Below, one piece after another: positions 25,729 to 33,750 of a DNA stretch of 64,000 nucleotides (its first letter is position 1; the number at the start of each line of letters is the position of its first letter). The position numbers and the translations under genes were made by a program. The DNA is from a virus, in IMG/VR virus record IMGVR_UViG_3300021478_000453, positions 1-64,000 of that record; one strand, written 5' to 3'. A model generated the notes under the pieces. The model had not been told where the DNA came from. It saw nothing but the letters and a program-made list of their open reading frames with translations, and did no database searches.

Positions 25729-26375
25729 TGCGGAAGACCATGATGCCCAACCATCATCCCGCGGAACTCATCGATATCTACCAGAAGGAATGCGCGGACC
25801 TGCGCGAGGAACTCTACAAAAAGATCCACGAGCTGGGCGAGATCAAAAGCAACGGCGGCCTCGTCGTGCACGCGTTGGATTGTGCCCTCGCCCTCACCGA
25901 GCAGCTGTTCATCTTCCTGCCCGAGGGGACGTCGCTGCCGTCGGCCGTCGCGACCTGCAAGCACAACCTCGATGCCGCCATGACGAAACTCCATCGGCCG
26001 CCCGCGCCGCAGCAGTTCGTGGTGGGCGATAACGCTTTGACCGGGCTGCCCGATCGCCGCGAGGAAACTCTGGTTGATGTGAACCAGATCATCACCGCCG
26101 AGGTCGAGCCCGGCGAGGAAACCCAGCGGCTGCGCAGGGCCCTGGTCGTCGCCGCCGCCAATATCGCGACGCTGAGCGATCAGGCGCACGAGATGGTCCG
26201 CGCGCTGAACGCCGCCATCCAGCTGGTCGATGGCGTGATCGGCGAGATGGCCGCCAAGGGCGTGCAACCCACCCCCGTGCTCATTGCGCTGCACAATCAA
26301 TTCACCCGGGAAATGAACACCGTGTTCAAGGTCCCCGGCGTGCAAAAACACGCCCAGCGCAAGCTCATCAGCTAA
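25728..26375 (+). CDS. Helical hypothetical protein, 215 aa
   Basis: Coupled at both ends (TAATG). Mostly helical: IDIYQKECADLREELYKKIH at the start and QLVDGVIGEMAAKGVQPTPV late. It contains TLSDQAHEMVRALNAAIQLV. No catalytic motif. The reverse frame over the same bases is His/Asp-rich simple sequence and was rejected. Confidence 0.7.
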   Translation: MRKTMMPNHHPAELIDIYQKECADLREELYKKIHELGEIKSNGGLVVHALDCALALTEQLFIFLPEGTSLPSAVATCKHNLDAAMTKLHRPPAPQQFVVGDNALTGLPDRREETLVDVNQIITAEVEPGEETQRLRRALVVAAANIATLSDQAHEMVRALNAAIQLVDGVIGEMAAKGVQPTPVLIALHNQFTREMNTVFKVPGVQKHAQRKLIS

Positions 26376-26521
26376 TGATCACCGAGCTTCAAGGTCTGGC
26401 GATCTTCCTCGCCATCATCCTCGCCGGCACGCTGCTCATGTGGCTGATCCTGCCAGAGCGCAATCCTTGTGCCTGGCAAACCGACCGCACCAGCTACGAG
26501 AATTGCCTCAATAGTTATTAG
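26375..26521 (+). CDS. Small membrane protein, 48 aa
   Basis: The ATG overlaps the upstream TAA. One membrane helix (LAIFLAIILAGTLLMWLIL) followed by a short Cys-containing tail (ERNPCAWQTDRTSYENC). It ends facing the 26518-27228 gene, sharing 4 bp. Could be a small inner-membrane or superinfection-type protein; nothing specific visible. Confidence 0.6.
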   Translation: MITELQGLAIFLAIILAGTLLMWLILPERNPCAWQTDRTSYENCLNSY

Positions 26522-27228
26522 CGATGCCTGCCACTGTGCGGCGGGGCGGTGCGCGAACGTGCCGTCGGGCGCGAGGTCGTCACCGAACGATGCGGCTGAT
26601 CGCCCGCGCCCTCGCCGTCATCGTCCCCGTCGTCGTCATCCTCGGGCAGCGTCTCATCCTCACCGTTCTCGCCCTCCCCGTCGGGCTTGACAGCTAGCTT
26701 GGGCGCCGTCATCGCCGCAACCCCCGTGTCCGTCGCCCCCGGCATCACCGTCGCCGTACTCTCAAAGATGCGCTGGTAGGTGCACCAGGCACCGCTCGAC
26801 CAGGTGAGATTGAAGGTCGCCCCCGTGCCAGCCCCGCTCGAGGAGACCTGCGCAACCGGATTGGCCGGCGGCGCACCCGCCTGCGAGGCGCCAGCGTTGA
26901 CGATCGCCGCCGTCGCAACCGCCGTGGTCGATAACGTCAAGACCTTCAACACCACGCCGTTCGGCAAGTTGATCAGGTCGTTGACCGCATACCCCGCGCC
27001 ACCCGCCTGCACCGCAGCCACCGTCACCGATTGCGCGACCCCACCGCCCTCCGTATAGAGCACGCCAAGCACGGCACTCCCGACCGCCACGCCGCTGAGC
27101 ACAAACAAGTTGAAGTGCGTTTGATCAACCGTCAGCGTCACAATCGCTGCCTGCGGTATCGCCGGCCCAGGATTGGCGTAGTACCAAACGATCGAGCCAA
27201 CTTGCGGCGTCTTGATGCTCTTGGGCAT
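26518..27228 (-). CDS. Virion-type protein with GGxGYxVxDxI repeat domain
   Basis: 236 aa, ATG 27228 preceded by GGAGT. A beta domain at about 70-165 carries AVQAGGAGYAVNDLINL, then NAGASQAGAPPANPVAQ and GAGTGATFNLTW. This GGSGY...NPVA...GTGATFNLTW pattern is widespread in phage tail and fibre proteins. The acidic segment DETLPEDDDDGDDDGEG precedes a basic Arg/Ser tail. It is convergent with the plus-strand islet. Confidence 0.7.
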   Translation of the reverse strand: MPKSIKTPQVGSIVWYYANPGPAIPQAAIVTLTVDQTHFNLFVLSGVAVGSAVLGVLYTEGGGVAQSVTVAAVQAGGAGYAVNDLINLPNGVVLKVLTLSTTAVATAAIVNAGASQAGAPPANPVAQVSSSGAGTGATFNLTWSSGAWCTYQRIFESTATVMPGATDTGVAAMTAPKLAVKPDGEGENGEDETLPEDDDDGDDDGEGAGDQPHRSVTTSRPTARSRTAPPHSGRHR

Positions 27229-27278
27229 TTTGCTACTCCGGGTGCGAGGGAAAGCTACGCCGATTCTCTGCCGCGAGC

Positions 27279-27728
27279 TTAACACGCACCGCCCGCGCCT
27301 GCCGATCGGGAAGACGCGGGCGTGAGGTTATTTTCTCCTTCCACGTCTTGATCTGGCACCACCCCCTCTCTCACAGCAAATCCCCCAGCACGCGCCAATC
27401 CCGCCCGCATCACCGCATCCCCCGCGTAGCCCTCCAGCAACTCCACCATCAGCCCGGGAGAACCAAAACCCAGCACCAGCTTGCGACAATCAAACCGCCG
27501 ACATACCCAAGGCGCCCGCGCATGAATGGTGCACCCAGCTTCGCCCAAATACACACAGCTCCCATCCTCCTTGCGCGCCAACATCAACCTCGTCTGCCCG
27601 TCCGACATTAACGTGGGCACCGTCCGGTACGCACCCACATCGTCACCATGCTCGGGATAGAGCGGCGCCTTCTGCGTCCGACAACACGCCACACAGCCAT
27701 TGCACGGGACGACGTTGCGCTCGCCCAC
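27279..27728 (-). CDS. YkgJ-type cysteine-cluster protein
   Basis: 149 aa, GTG start. CNGCVACCRTQ, then DGSCVYLGEAGCTIHARA, VCRRFDCRKL: the conserved Cys pattern of the YkgJ/zinc- or iron-chelating family (PF03692). Such proteins may bind a metal cluster, but their function is unsettled. The C-terminal 30 residues are variable. An unusual guest in a late phage operon. Confidence 0.75.
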   Translation of the reverse strand: MGERNVVPCNGCVACCRTQKAPLYPEHGDDVGAYRTVPTLMSDGQTRLMLARKEDGSCVYLGEAGCTIHARAPWVCRRFDCRKLVLGFGSPGLMVELLEGYAGDAVMRAGLARAGGFAVREGVVPDQDVEGENNLTPASSRSAGAGGAC

Positions 27729-27733
27729 GATCT

Positions 27734-28057
27734 TTAATCCAGGTCCAACACCCGCCCCTTACGCGTCACGTCCACACCTACCCTCTCCCTTGCCTTGGGG
27801 GCGACCGGCGCACCACGTATCCACTCCGCCGGCTCATCCCTCACCATGTCCAAAAACTGGTTCGGCTGATCAAGCAGCAACCGCTTCACCGCCGCCACCG
27901 AGCCAGCATTCTCAAGCTTCTCCCGCGTCACCCGAAAATTCTGCCCCCCAGGCCCAATCACCAACAATACGTCACACGCATAATCCCAGCGCGCCTCCCA
28001 CCCGGCAGGCCAATCGGCTACCCCATCCCCCGCTCTCATCGCGCGTAACACCGCCAT
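27734..28057 (-). CDS. Hypothetical protein, 107 aa
   Basis: ATG 28057 is six bases after AGGAGG, which decides the start over the ATG at 28099. Contains ARWDYACDVLLVIGPGGQNF, then SVAAVKRLLLDQPNQFLDMV. Five bases separate it from the YkgJ gene. Not recognised. Confidence 0.65.
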   Translation of the reverse strand: MAVLRAMRAGDGVADWPAGWEARWDYACDVLLVIGPGGQNFRVTREKLENAGSVAAVKRLLLDQPNQFLDMVRDEPAEWIRGAPVAPKARERVGVDVTRKGRVLDLD

Positions 28058-28102
28058 CCTTCGCCTCCTGGTCGAAGGAGCTATGCGCGCATGTGGCATA
28101 GC

Positions 28103-28309
28103 TCACCCCCGCCGCAGCGCCACCACCCGGTCGCGCAGCTGCATCAACCGCCCCATGTCCTGCATAAATTGCGCCTTCGCTGCATCGCTCGGACGCCGGG
28201 GAAGCCGCGCAACACCCCGCACCGCAACCTCGTATGCGCGCACAGCTTGAGATAACTGCCGCTCTAAATCAGATGGTGGGGCCGTGCCTCCGGCGCGAAT
28301 AACCATCAT
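28103..28309 (-). CDS. Small helical protein, 68 aa
   Basis: ATG 28309 (or 28306) after GGGG. One helical hairpin: SDLERQLSQAVRAYEVAVRG and QFMQDMGRLMQLRDRVVALR. First gene downstream of the repeat-rich gap. Possible promoter on the minus strand: TTGTGT-17 bp-TAGAGT around 28403-28431. Confidence 0.55.
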   Translation of the reverse strand: MMVIRAGGTAPPSDLERQLSQAVRAYEVAVRGVARLPRRPSDAAKAQFMQDMGRLMQLRDRVVALRRG

Positions 28310-28584
28310 CAGCCGTGCCCCTTGCTCGACCTGATCGCTCCCACTGTCGCCGCCCGCTTCCCTTGGCCGGACCAGACGTGATGGGCAGGCTCCGCAAGGC
28401 TTCACTCTACCCCGTTGCAATCCGCAACACAAAATCACGCAAGAACAAACACCGTCTGTTCACGGTAAAAACCACCACCGAAAAACACCCGTTTGTTTCC
28501 GGAATTGACCTCCCCGCACCTCCCCGTCACCCAAAAGCAACATTGCTTAGGCGTTGATGCCTGACACCCGCTCCCGCGAAACCA

Positions 28585-28617
28585 GTTTCACGCGGGTTTC
28601 ACGTGGGTTTCACGCGC
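28585..28617 (+). repeat. Three tandem 11-bp repeats GTTTCACG(C/T)G(G/C)
   Basis: GTTTCACGCGG, GTTTCACGTGG and GTTTCACGCGC follow each other without a gap, one helical turn apart. The same GTTTCACGTG half occurs in the parS-like palindrome at 22148-22163. Just before lies an imperfect inverted copy (CCGCGAAAC). Likely binding sites for one DNA-binding protein. Confidence 0.7.
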
Positions 28618-28676
28618 CAACCACAGCAATTTTTATGCACAGGCTATGTTCCCCAATAAGGCCAGGGGGTTAGCGG

Positions 28677-28711
28677 CCCATGAAATTATCCGTATCCCCA
28701 TGAAATTATCC
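28677..28711 (+). repeat. Two 15-bp direct repeats CCCATGAAATTATCC
   Basis: Copies at 28677-28691 and 28697-28711 are identical and start 20 bp apart, about two helical turns. They sit in the AT-rich part of the gap and look like iterons or operator pairs. Confidence 0.7.
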
Positions 28712-28920
28712 CCAAGGGAAATTCACCAGTAAAGCCAGTGGGCTGGGGGAGAGAGCCGAATTTGGCACGGCGTTTCTGAGAGGGGCCAGGAAAAACTTCT
28801 CAGTTCGAGCCGGGCCCTCCCCCCCCCCTCGGGGGCGCCCGGGGCCTGTGCTGCCTGTGCCTGCCTGCGCCGATGCTGTGATGTCTCATCACAAGCTAAA
28901 TGGCTAAAAGCCCAATGATG

Positions 28921-29448
28921 TCAACGGCTTAATGGCTTGCTATCGTCCGTGGGTAACGGTGAGGGTAACGCCTTCCGTCGTTGGCGCTTGGCCGGCGTCA
29001 CATCGATGGTCTTCGCCTCCCGCGCGGCGAGCATGGTCTTTATCGCCTCGATGGCTTGCTCGATCTGCTCATCGCTCATCCCCTTAACGCCAGCCGAATG
29101 GGTAACCTCGAGTTCCCGCGGCACGAGGAGAACCAGCATCTTGAGAAACATCGCCGGCTGCGTTCGCATCACCTGATCGATGGCTTTGCGCCCTCCGCGG
29201 TCAAAAGCGGCCTGCAATTCCCGCATAGTGGAGAGATTTAGCGCTCGCCGGGTGCGGCCAGCGTCGGCGCCGGGGTTTCCAGGTAACCCCACCAAACCTC
29301 GAATACCGCGGTTCCTGCGCTTCGACCTAGCGCTTTTCGATTGGCTTTTGGCTGAGATCAGCTGGCCGGCGCTATCGCGTTCTCGCTTGGCGAGGTTAGC
29401 CTTAGCCTTAGCGGATGCGATGGCCCGTTGTTCGGGTGTCCATGCCAT
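28921..29448 (-). CDS. DUF5681-like protein, possible small terminase subunit
   Basis: 175 aa from ATG 29448 (MAWTPEQRAIASAKAKAN). Basic N-terminus with NLAKRERDSAGQL, a core NLSTMRELQAAFDRGGRKAI, then QPAMFLKMLVLLVPRELEV and DEQIEQAIEAIKTMLAARE. The MFLKMLxLLVPRELEVTH segment is typical of DUF5681-type proteins in phages and their hosts, which may be small terminases. It is the second gene of the late block, upstream of terL but with several genes between. Function not proven. Confidence 0.6.
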   Translation of the reverse strand: MAWTPEQRAIASAKAKANLAKRERDSAGQLISAKSQSKSARSKRRNRGIRGLVGLPGNPGADAGRTRRALNLSTMRELQAAFDRGGRKAIDQVMRTQPAMFLKMLVLLVPRELEVTHSAGVKGMSDEQIEQAIEAIKTMLAAREAKTIDVTPAKRQRRKALPSPLPTDDSKPLSR

Positions 29449-29505
29449 GGCTGGAAGATGCCCCAAGGGTTAGGGATAAGGCTAGGGCATTCCCTTAGAG
29501 ATTTG

Positions 29506-29901
29506 CTAGACCGCGGCCTTTCCATCCCCTGCCGCGGCGCCCTCTCGACGCCTGGACCGTTGCCACATTCGACCGTTGCGGGTGGCTGTGAACTGGTCAC
29601 CGAGGAGCGGCACGCGGTCGGCTGGGGTTACCTCTTGCCAGGGAGACCAGCCGGCGCCGTCGTCCCAAGGTGGCGCAGTGGTGGATTTGATCTTGCCTCC
29701 CTTCGCCAGGTACGCTTCGACGGCGGAAGCGCCTTCCTGTCGGAGATCAGCCTTGGAGGGACGTGGAGGGAGCGCGGCCCACCTCGCTGCCTCTCGCTCT
29801 CGCAGGTAGGCCTTTTCCTCGCGTTCGGCCCTTTCCTCCCGTCCCGCTCGCAGCCGCAGCCCGCGCTGCCTGTGCCTGTCCCAATCTCGACCGCTACTCA
29901 T
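29506..29901 (-). CDS. Charged hypothetical protein, 131 aa
   Basis: Strongly charged N-terminal helix (ERAEREEKAYLREREAAR), then EGASAVEAYLAKGGKIKSTT and DGAGWSPWQEVTPADRVPL. The AVEAYLAKGGK motif occurs in small phage and proteobacterial proteins of unknown function. First gene of the late block; the long opposite-strand frame here is simple antisense sequence. Confidence 0.6.
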   Translation of the reverse strand: MSSGRDWDRHRQRGLRLRAGREERAEREEKAYLREREAARWAALPPRPSKADLRQEGASAVEAYLAKGGKIKSTTAPPWDDGAGWSPWQEVTPADRVPLLGDQFTATRNGRMWQRSRRREGAAAGDGKAAV

Positions 29902-30304
29902 CGCGCCGTGCTCCTCGACCGCGTTCCCCTTCGGAAGGCCCGCTTTGTTGCAGCGCTCGCCTGGAGCCGCGCGCGAGGCTCAAGTGATTCGCGCCGACCT
30001 CCAAATCAAAAATGATTTCAGCCGCTTAGGCTGTGGATAAGCCTAGACCTAGCGGTGCGGCATGCGCGCACCCACGAGCCCTGGCGTTGTGGCTGTTCTG
30101 CAACAGGAACGATAGTTACAGACGCAACCAATTTTAGCGGATTTAGACCACTTCTAAAGTTAATCAGTTTCATCGGTAACTACTTACGAAAACTTAATGT
30201 TGTGACGTATCAAAGGGATACTGGCAGCATACCATACTCGCATCTTGCCATGTTCTGCAAGATGTGCCCATGTTGCAAGCTTAACTCGCATATGGAGTCT
30301 GATC
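29902..30304. promoter_or_regulatory. Divergent control region between late and early blocks
   Basis: 403 bp, partly AT-rich, between the first minus-strand late gene and the first plus-strand early gene. It contains the inverted repeat CATCTTGC-8-GCAAGATG (30241-30264), TTGCAAGCTTA (30273-30283, also at 25118), and GGAGTCTGA (30294-30302) before the first ATG. No single promoter is convincing by eye, but the position and the base shift make it the best candidate for the genetic switch of the phage. Confidence 0.55.
30241..30264. promoter_or_regulatory. Inverted repeat, possible operator
   Basis: CATCTTGC (30241-30248) and GCAAGATG (30257-30264) are perfect inverse copies eight bases apart, about 40 bp before the first early ATG. 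It could be a repressor site or an RNA hairpin in the leader. Confidence 0.5.
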
Positions 30305-30949
30305 ATGAATTACTGGACGAAACTAACCGGCGACGCCTGGGGCGTCTCCTGTGATACCGAGCGCCAGCCCGGCGAGCAGGTGACCGTGACCACGAAGGCC
30401 GGGAAAACCTCCCTCGTGACGCTTGGCGAGCGGCAGAACCGGCTTGGATATGTCTACGCCGTGGCGCGGCAGAACCCGGAGGCCCGCAGCGTCGGCGACC
30501 TTTCCGGCATTCTCGCCCTCTTCGACAAGGCGGCGCAGCATCTGAAGCGGCCGGCCATTGTGCTTGCGGTGCCCGAGGTGGGGCCGGCCGGCGCCCTCAA
30601 TAGGGGCATGTGGACAATCCGGCTTTCCATTGCCGGCGGGCGCGCCAAGGTTCCTGGGAGCGTGACCGTGCTCGATGGCGAGCGCGGGGACGAGGGCCGC
30701 GATTGGCTAGGGCGCATCACGGTTGACGGCACCTACCAGCCCGGCCGCGCCGCCAATGGGCGCACCGAGGCGATCACCGCACGCCTACGCGCTTTCGCCG
30801 CCACGCCCGCGCTCGTGGCCAAGGACAGCGCCCGCCTCACCGGGCGCTGTTGCTTTTGCAACCTCGCATTGACCGACGAGCGCTCGACCGCCGTCGGCTA
30901 TGGCGCGACCTGTGCGGACCATTACGGCCTGCCGTGGGGCGCCCGATGA
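30305..30949 (+). CDS. DUF6011-domain protein
   Basis: 214 aa from ATG 30305, with GGAGTCTGA before it. The C-terminus (LTGRCCFCNLALTDERST, then VGYGATCADHYGLPWG) is the DUF6011 zinc-knuckle-like module: CxFC...GYG..C..H/YGLPW. The N-terminal 170 residues are beta-rich (QVTVTTKAGKTSLVTLGE). First gene of the early block; DUF6011 proteins often accompany replication or recombination genes, but their role is unknown. Confidence 0.8.
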   Translation: MNYWTKLTGDAWGVSCDTERQPGEQVTVTTKAGKTSLVTLGERQNRLGYVYAVARQNPEARSVGDLSGILALFDKAAQHLKRPAIVLAVPEVGPAGALNRGMWTIRLSIAGGRAKVPGSVTVLDGERGDEGRDWLGRITVDGTYQPGRAANGRTEAITARLRAFAATPALVAKDSARLTGRCCFCNLALTDERSTAVGYGATCADHYGLPWGAR

Positions 30950-31128
30950 CCGTCGTTCTTTACAACCGCGGCACCTATTGGGGCGCCTTCTTCTACGGCT
31001 TCGCGCGCATGCCCGAAGACGTGGAAATCCCGCTCCCGTTTCACGGCAGCGCCCCCCTCGCCAAGGTGAAGGCCGACCTCGCCCGGCGCTTCCCGAACGC
31101 GACCGTTCGCGAGGGCACATGGTCATGA
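30946..31128 (+). CDS. Hypothetical protein, 60 aa
   Basis: ATGA overlap with the upstream gene. Reads MTVVLYNRGTYWGAFFYGFA, then FPNATVREGTWS at the end. Not recognised. Confidence 0.6.
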   Translation: MTVVLYNRGTYWGAFFYGFARMPEDVEIPLPFHGSAPLAKVKADLARRFPNATVREGTWS

Positions 31129-31202
31129 GCGCGCATCACCTCGACCTCGCCATGCTCGCCATCTCGCTGGCCGTGATCGCCTTGATTGTGGCGCTGCATT
31201 GA
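31125..31202 (+). CDS. Tiny membrane peptide, 25 aa
   Basis: MSAHHLDLAMLAISLAVI then ALIVALH: one membrane helix after a His-rich start. ATGA overlap with the gene before. Early-block miniproteins of this kind may act on the host membrane or be leader peptides. Confidence 0.45.
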   Translation: MSAHHLDLAMLAISLAVIALIVALH

Positions 31203-31210
31203 AGCTCGAA

Positions 31211-31246
31211 ACCGGGCGCTTGCCCGGTCGCGGCGTGACGCGCCGC
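31211..31246. terminator. Two hairpins before the AAA+ gene
   Basis: ACCGGGC-GCTT-GCCCGGT (31211-31228) and GCGGCG-TGACG-CGCCGC (31230-31246). There is no U-run; they separate the first early cistrons from the AAA+ gene and may cause attenuation or processing. Confidence 0.45.
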
Positions 31247-31274
31247 CTGATGAGAGCAAAGGAGTCTAATCATC

Positions 31275-32846
31275 ATGACCAAGAGCCAAACCATGGCGGC
31301 TGACATCGCCGCTCTGATCCGCGCTCGCAATCCGCTTCTATGGATTGTGACCAAGGAAGAAGCGAGAACCGAGGGCTACCTCATCGAGAGCGCCGCGAGC
31401 GCCGGCTATGCGCCCATCTTTTGGGACTGCGCGGCTGGCGTGACCGACGCAACCGGGCGCCGGGTGCCGCTGGGCGGTAACGATCCGGGCGAGACGCTCG
31501 ACGCGATCCGCGCCCAGGCCGAGAGCGGCAACGATCGCCGCGTGTGGATCATGCGCGACCTCCCCGCCTGGCTTGACGGTCCGGTGGGCATCGCCACGAA
31601 ACGCGCGCTGCGCAACTTCTGCCGCAATCCTGGCCGCGGGGCGAGCGCGCAAACCGTGGTTATCCTTACGCCTTCCGGAGACGTGCCTCCCGAGCTCGCC
31701 GGCCATGCGACCGTTATTGATTGGCCGCTGCCCGACCGCGAGGAGATTGCCGCGCTCTTGGACGTTGCGGTGCGCAATGGTGGCGACAAGATCGCCGCGC
31801 CGACCAACGGCACGAGGGACGCCGCGGTGGATGCTGCCATTGGGCTATCGGGCGAGGAGGCGGAGTCCTGCTACGCGCGCAGCCTCGTACAGCTCCGCAA
31901 GATCGACCCCGTGCTTGTGGGAGGTGAAAAGAAGCGCATCATCACCCGCGAGCGCGTCTTGGAATGGATGGAGCCCTTGCCCGGAGGCTTCGACTCTGTC
32001 GGCGGTCTCGACGTAATCAAGGGATGGGTAACAACGCGCAAGACAGCCTACGGTCCGCGCGCCCGCGCCTACGGCTTGCCAACACCTAAAGGCATTTTCT
32101 TAGTTGGCTTTTCCGGGTGCGGCAAAACCTTCATCGCCAAGGCGATTGCGTGGGCGCTGGGACAGCTCCCGTTACTCCGCTATGACGCCGGCGCCCTCAA
32201 ATCCAAGTTCGTGGGCGAGAGCGAGCAACTTACCCGCAAGGCATTTCGCACGATTGAGGCGGTGGGCCCTTGCGTCGTTTTGATTGACGAAATCGAAAAG
32301 GCGCTTGCCGGCGCAACGCAAGGCGCCGCCGATGGTGGCGTTAGTGCCGACGCCTTGGGCGCCCTCCTGACGTGGATGCAGGAGCGCACCTCACCGGCTT
32401 TCATCGTGGCTACCGCAAACGATGTGAGCAACTTGCCTCCCGAGCTTTTGCGCAAAGGCAGATGGGACGAACTTTTCTTTGTTGATCTGCCGACCGTGAC
32501 GGAACGCGCGCAAGTGCTATTCGCCACGCTCCTAACCCACAAGCGCAATCCCAATGGCGTGGACCTGGGCGCCATCGCCGATGCAACGGAAGGCTTTAGC
32601 GGTGCCGAGATTGCTTCACTCGTACCCGAAGCGATGTTTAGCGCCTTTGCCGATGGCGAGCGCGAGCTTGCGACCGACGACCTAATCAGGGCCGCCGAGT
32701 CGGTGGTCCCGCTGTCCAAGACCAGCGCAGAGAAGCTCAACGCCTTGCGCGCATGGTCGAAGGGCCGCACCCGGCCGGCAACCACGCCCTTGGGCGCTCG
32801 CGAAACCGTTGCCCAGGGGCGCGTCCTGGACCTCGGCATTGATTGA
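31275..32846 (+). CDS. AAA+ ATPase, Ycf46-like
   Basis: 523 aa. The first 230 residues are a distinct domain (NPLLWIVTKEEARTEGYLIE and PGETLDAIRAQAESGNDRRV). Walker A GFSGCGKT (278-285), Walker B VVLIDEIE (334-341), sensor 1 ATAND (379-383) and arginine finger RKGRWDE (393-399) form a complete AAA+ module with the FtsH-like C-lid (EGFSGAEIASLVPEAMFSAF). This matches Ycf46 proteins, whose N-domain starts with the same LLWIxTxEE pattern. Ycf46 is little studied; a role in stress or CO2 response has been proposed in cyanobacteria. GGAGTCTAA precedes the start. Confidence 0.85.
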   Translation: MTKSQTMAADIAALIRARNPLLWIVTKEEARTEGYLIESAASAGYAPIFWDCAAGVTDATGRRVPLGGNDPGETLDAIRAQAESGNDRRVWIMRDLPAWLDGPVGIATKRALRNFCRNPGRGASAQTVVILTPSGDVPPELAGHATVIDWPLPDREEIAALLDVAVRNGGDKIAAPTNGTRDAAVDAAIGLSGEEAESCYARSLVQLRKIDPVLVGGEKKRIITRERVLEWMEPLPGGFDSVGGLDVIKGWVTTRKTAYGPRARAYGLPTPKGIFLVGFSGCGKTFIAKAIAWALGQLPLLRYDAGALKSKFVGESEQLTRKAFRTIEAVGPCVVLIDEIEKALAGATQGAADGGVSADALGALLTWMQERTSPAFIVATANDVSNLPPELLRKGRWDELFFVDLPTVTERAQVLFATLLTHKRNPNGVDLGAIADATEGFSGAEIASLVPEAMFSAFADGERELATDDLIRAAESVVPLSKTSAEKLNALRAWSKGRTRPATTPLGARETVAQGRVLDLGID

Positions 32847-32957
32847 GGCTTGCAGCCTAGGCGCCGCCCTCCACAAGCGGCGCCTAATCGGCAAGCTACC
32901 GCTTGACCGTATCCTGGCAAGGTGCCATGATAGCAAATCGCAACAGGAGTCTGATAC

Positions 32958-33740
32958 ATGCAAGTTTCACCCCTACGCCCCGGATTGCTGGTAGCCGTGC
33001 GCACCAGCATCAAGGGAAACTGCCGCTACAACGTCACCGAGATCGAAGCCGACCACCTCACCGAGGAGGGCGCACGCCGCGCCCGCTGGGAAACCGAGCG
33101 CGAGATTACCGACCCCGCAGAGCACGAGCGCGCGACCAAGGCCCGCAGCAAAGCCCGGTCCGTGCTCGCCAGCGTTTGCGCGCATAGCGATTTCGGCTTG
33201 CTGTGCCCGCTCGACAAGAAGGGCGCCTTTGAGCGCGCCGAGCAAGACGCCTTGGCCATCGTCGCCGATTTCAACGCGACGGCGCAGGTTTCGCGTCTGG
33301 TCTTTAACGTGCTCACCGGCGAGGTAATGCAAGACGATGCCCGCGCCATCCGCGCAATCAACTCCGAGATGCGCGACCTCATGGAGAGCATGGAGAACGG
33401 TCTCCGCAATCTCGACGTGGAGGCGGTACGCGAAGCGGCCAACAAAGCCCGCAGCGTTTCGCAGATGCTGGAGCCTGGCACGCAGGAGCGGGTTGAGAAG
33501 GCAATCGCGGTTGCCCGTTCTGCCGCGCGCCAGATCGTGAAGGCGGCCGAGGAGGGCGCGGCCGAAATCGACCGCGCTGCAATCGCGCGGATCGCCGAAG
33601 CCCGCACGTCATTCCTCGACCTGGACGACAACGGGCAAGCCATCGGCGAGGTGGCCGCACCGGGGCGCGCCGTCGATTTCGAGCCTGTGCCCGAGATCAA
33701 GGCCGCGGCGCCCGTGCAGCCGCGCATGTTCGACCTGTGA
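32958..33740 (+). CDS. Hypothetical protein next to the AAA+ gene, 260 aa
   Basis: Reads VRTSIKGNCRYNVTEIEADH near the N-terminus, then SVCAHSDFGLLCPLDKKGAF. The second half is coiled and Ala/Glu-rich (NAGLRNLDVEAVREAANKAR-like). Strand-rich start with conserved Cys pairs. It forms a trio with the AAA+ ATPase and 33751-34095; similar trios occur in other phages. Substrate or partner of the ATPase is a reasonable guess. Confidence 0.7.
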   Translation: MQVSPLRPGLLVAVRTSIKGNCRYNVTEIEADHLTEEGARRARWETEREITDPAEHERATKARSKARSVLASVCAHSDFGLLCPLDKKGAFERAEQDALAIVADFNATAQVSRLVFNVLTGEVMQDDARAIRAINSEMRDLMESMENGLRNLDVEAVREAANKARSVSQMLEPGTQERVEKAIAVARSAARQIVKAAEEGAAEIDRAAIARIAEARTSFLDLDDNGQAIGEVAAPGRAVDFEPVPEIKAAAPVQPRMFDL

Positions 33741-33750
33741 GGGTGAACCC

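Larger units (their letters stand above)
28310..28920. other. Gene-free region with iteron-like repeats
   Basis: 611 bp without a credible gene on either strand. It holds three tandem GTTTCACG repeats (28585-28617), two 15-bp repeats 20 bp apart (28677-28711), a run of ten C (28819-28828) followed by a G-rich block, and a possible minus-strand promoter near 28403-28431. AT-rich patches alternate with these. An origin, packaging site or control region are all compatible. Confidence 0.5.

Noticed and set aside
25725-26351. Minus-strand frame of 208 residues
   Set aside because: His/Asp/Gly-rich shadow of the plus-strand gene 25728-26375, which is coupled to neighbours at both ends.
28585-28711. 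Direct repeats considered as a CRISPR array
   Set aside because: Repeats are 11 and 15 bp with no unique spacers of constant length.
29428-30015. Plus-strand frame of 195 residues in the control region
   Set aside because: Arg/Pro/Ser-rich antisense to 29506-29901; no ribosome site or motif.
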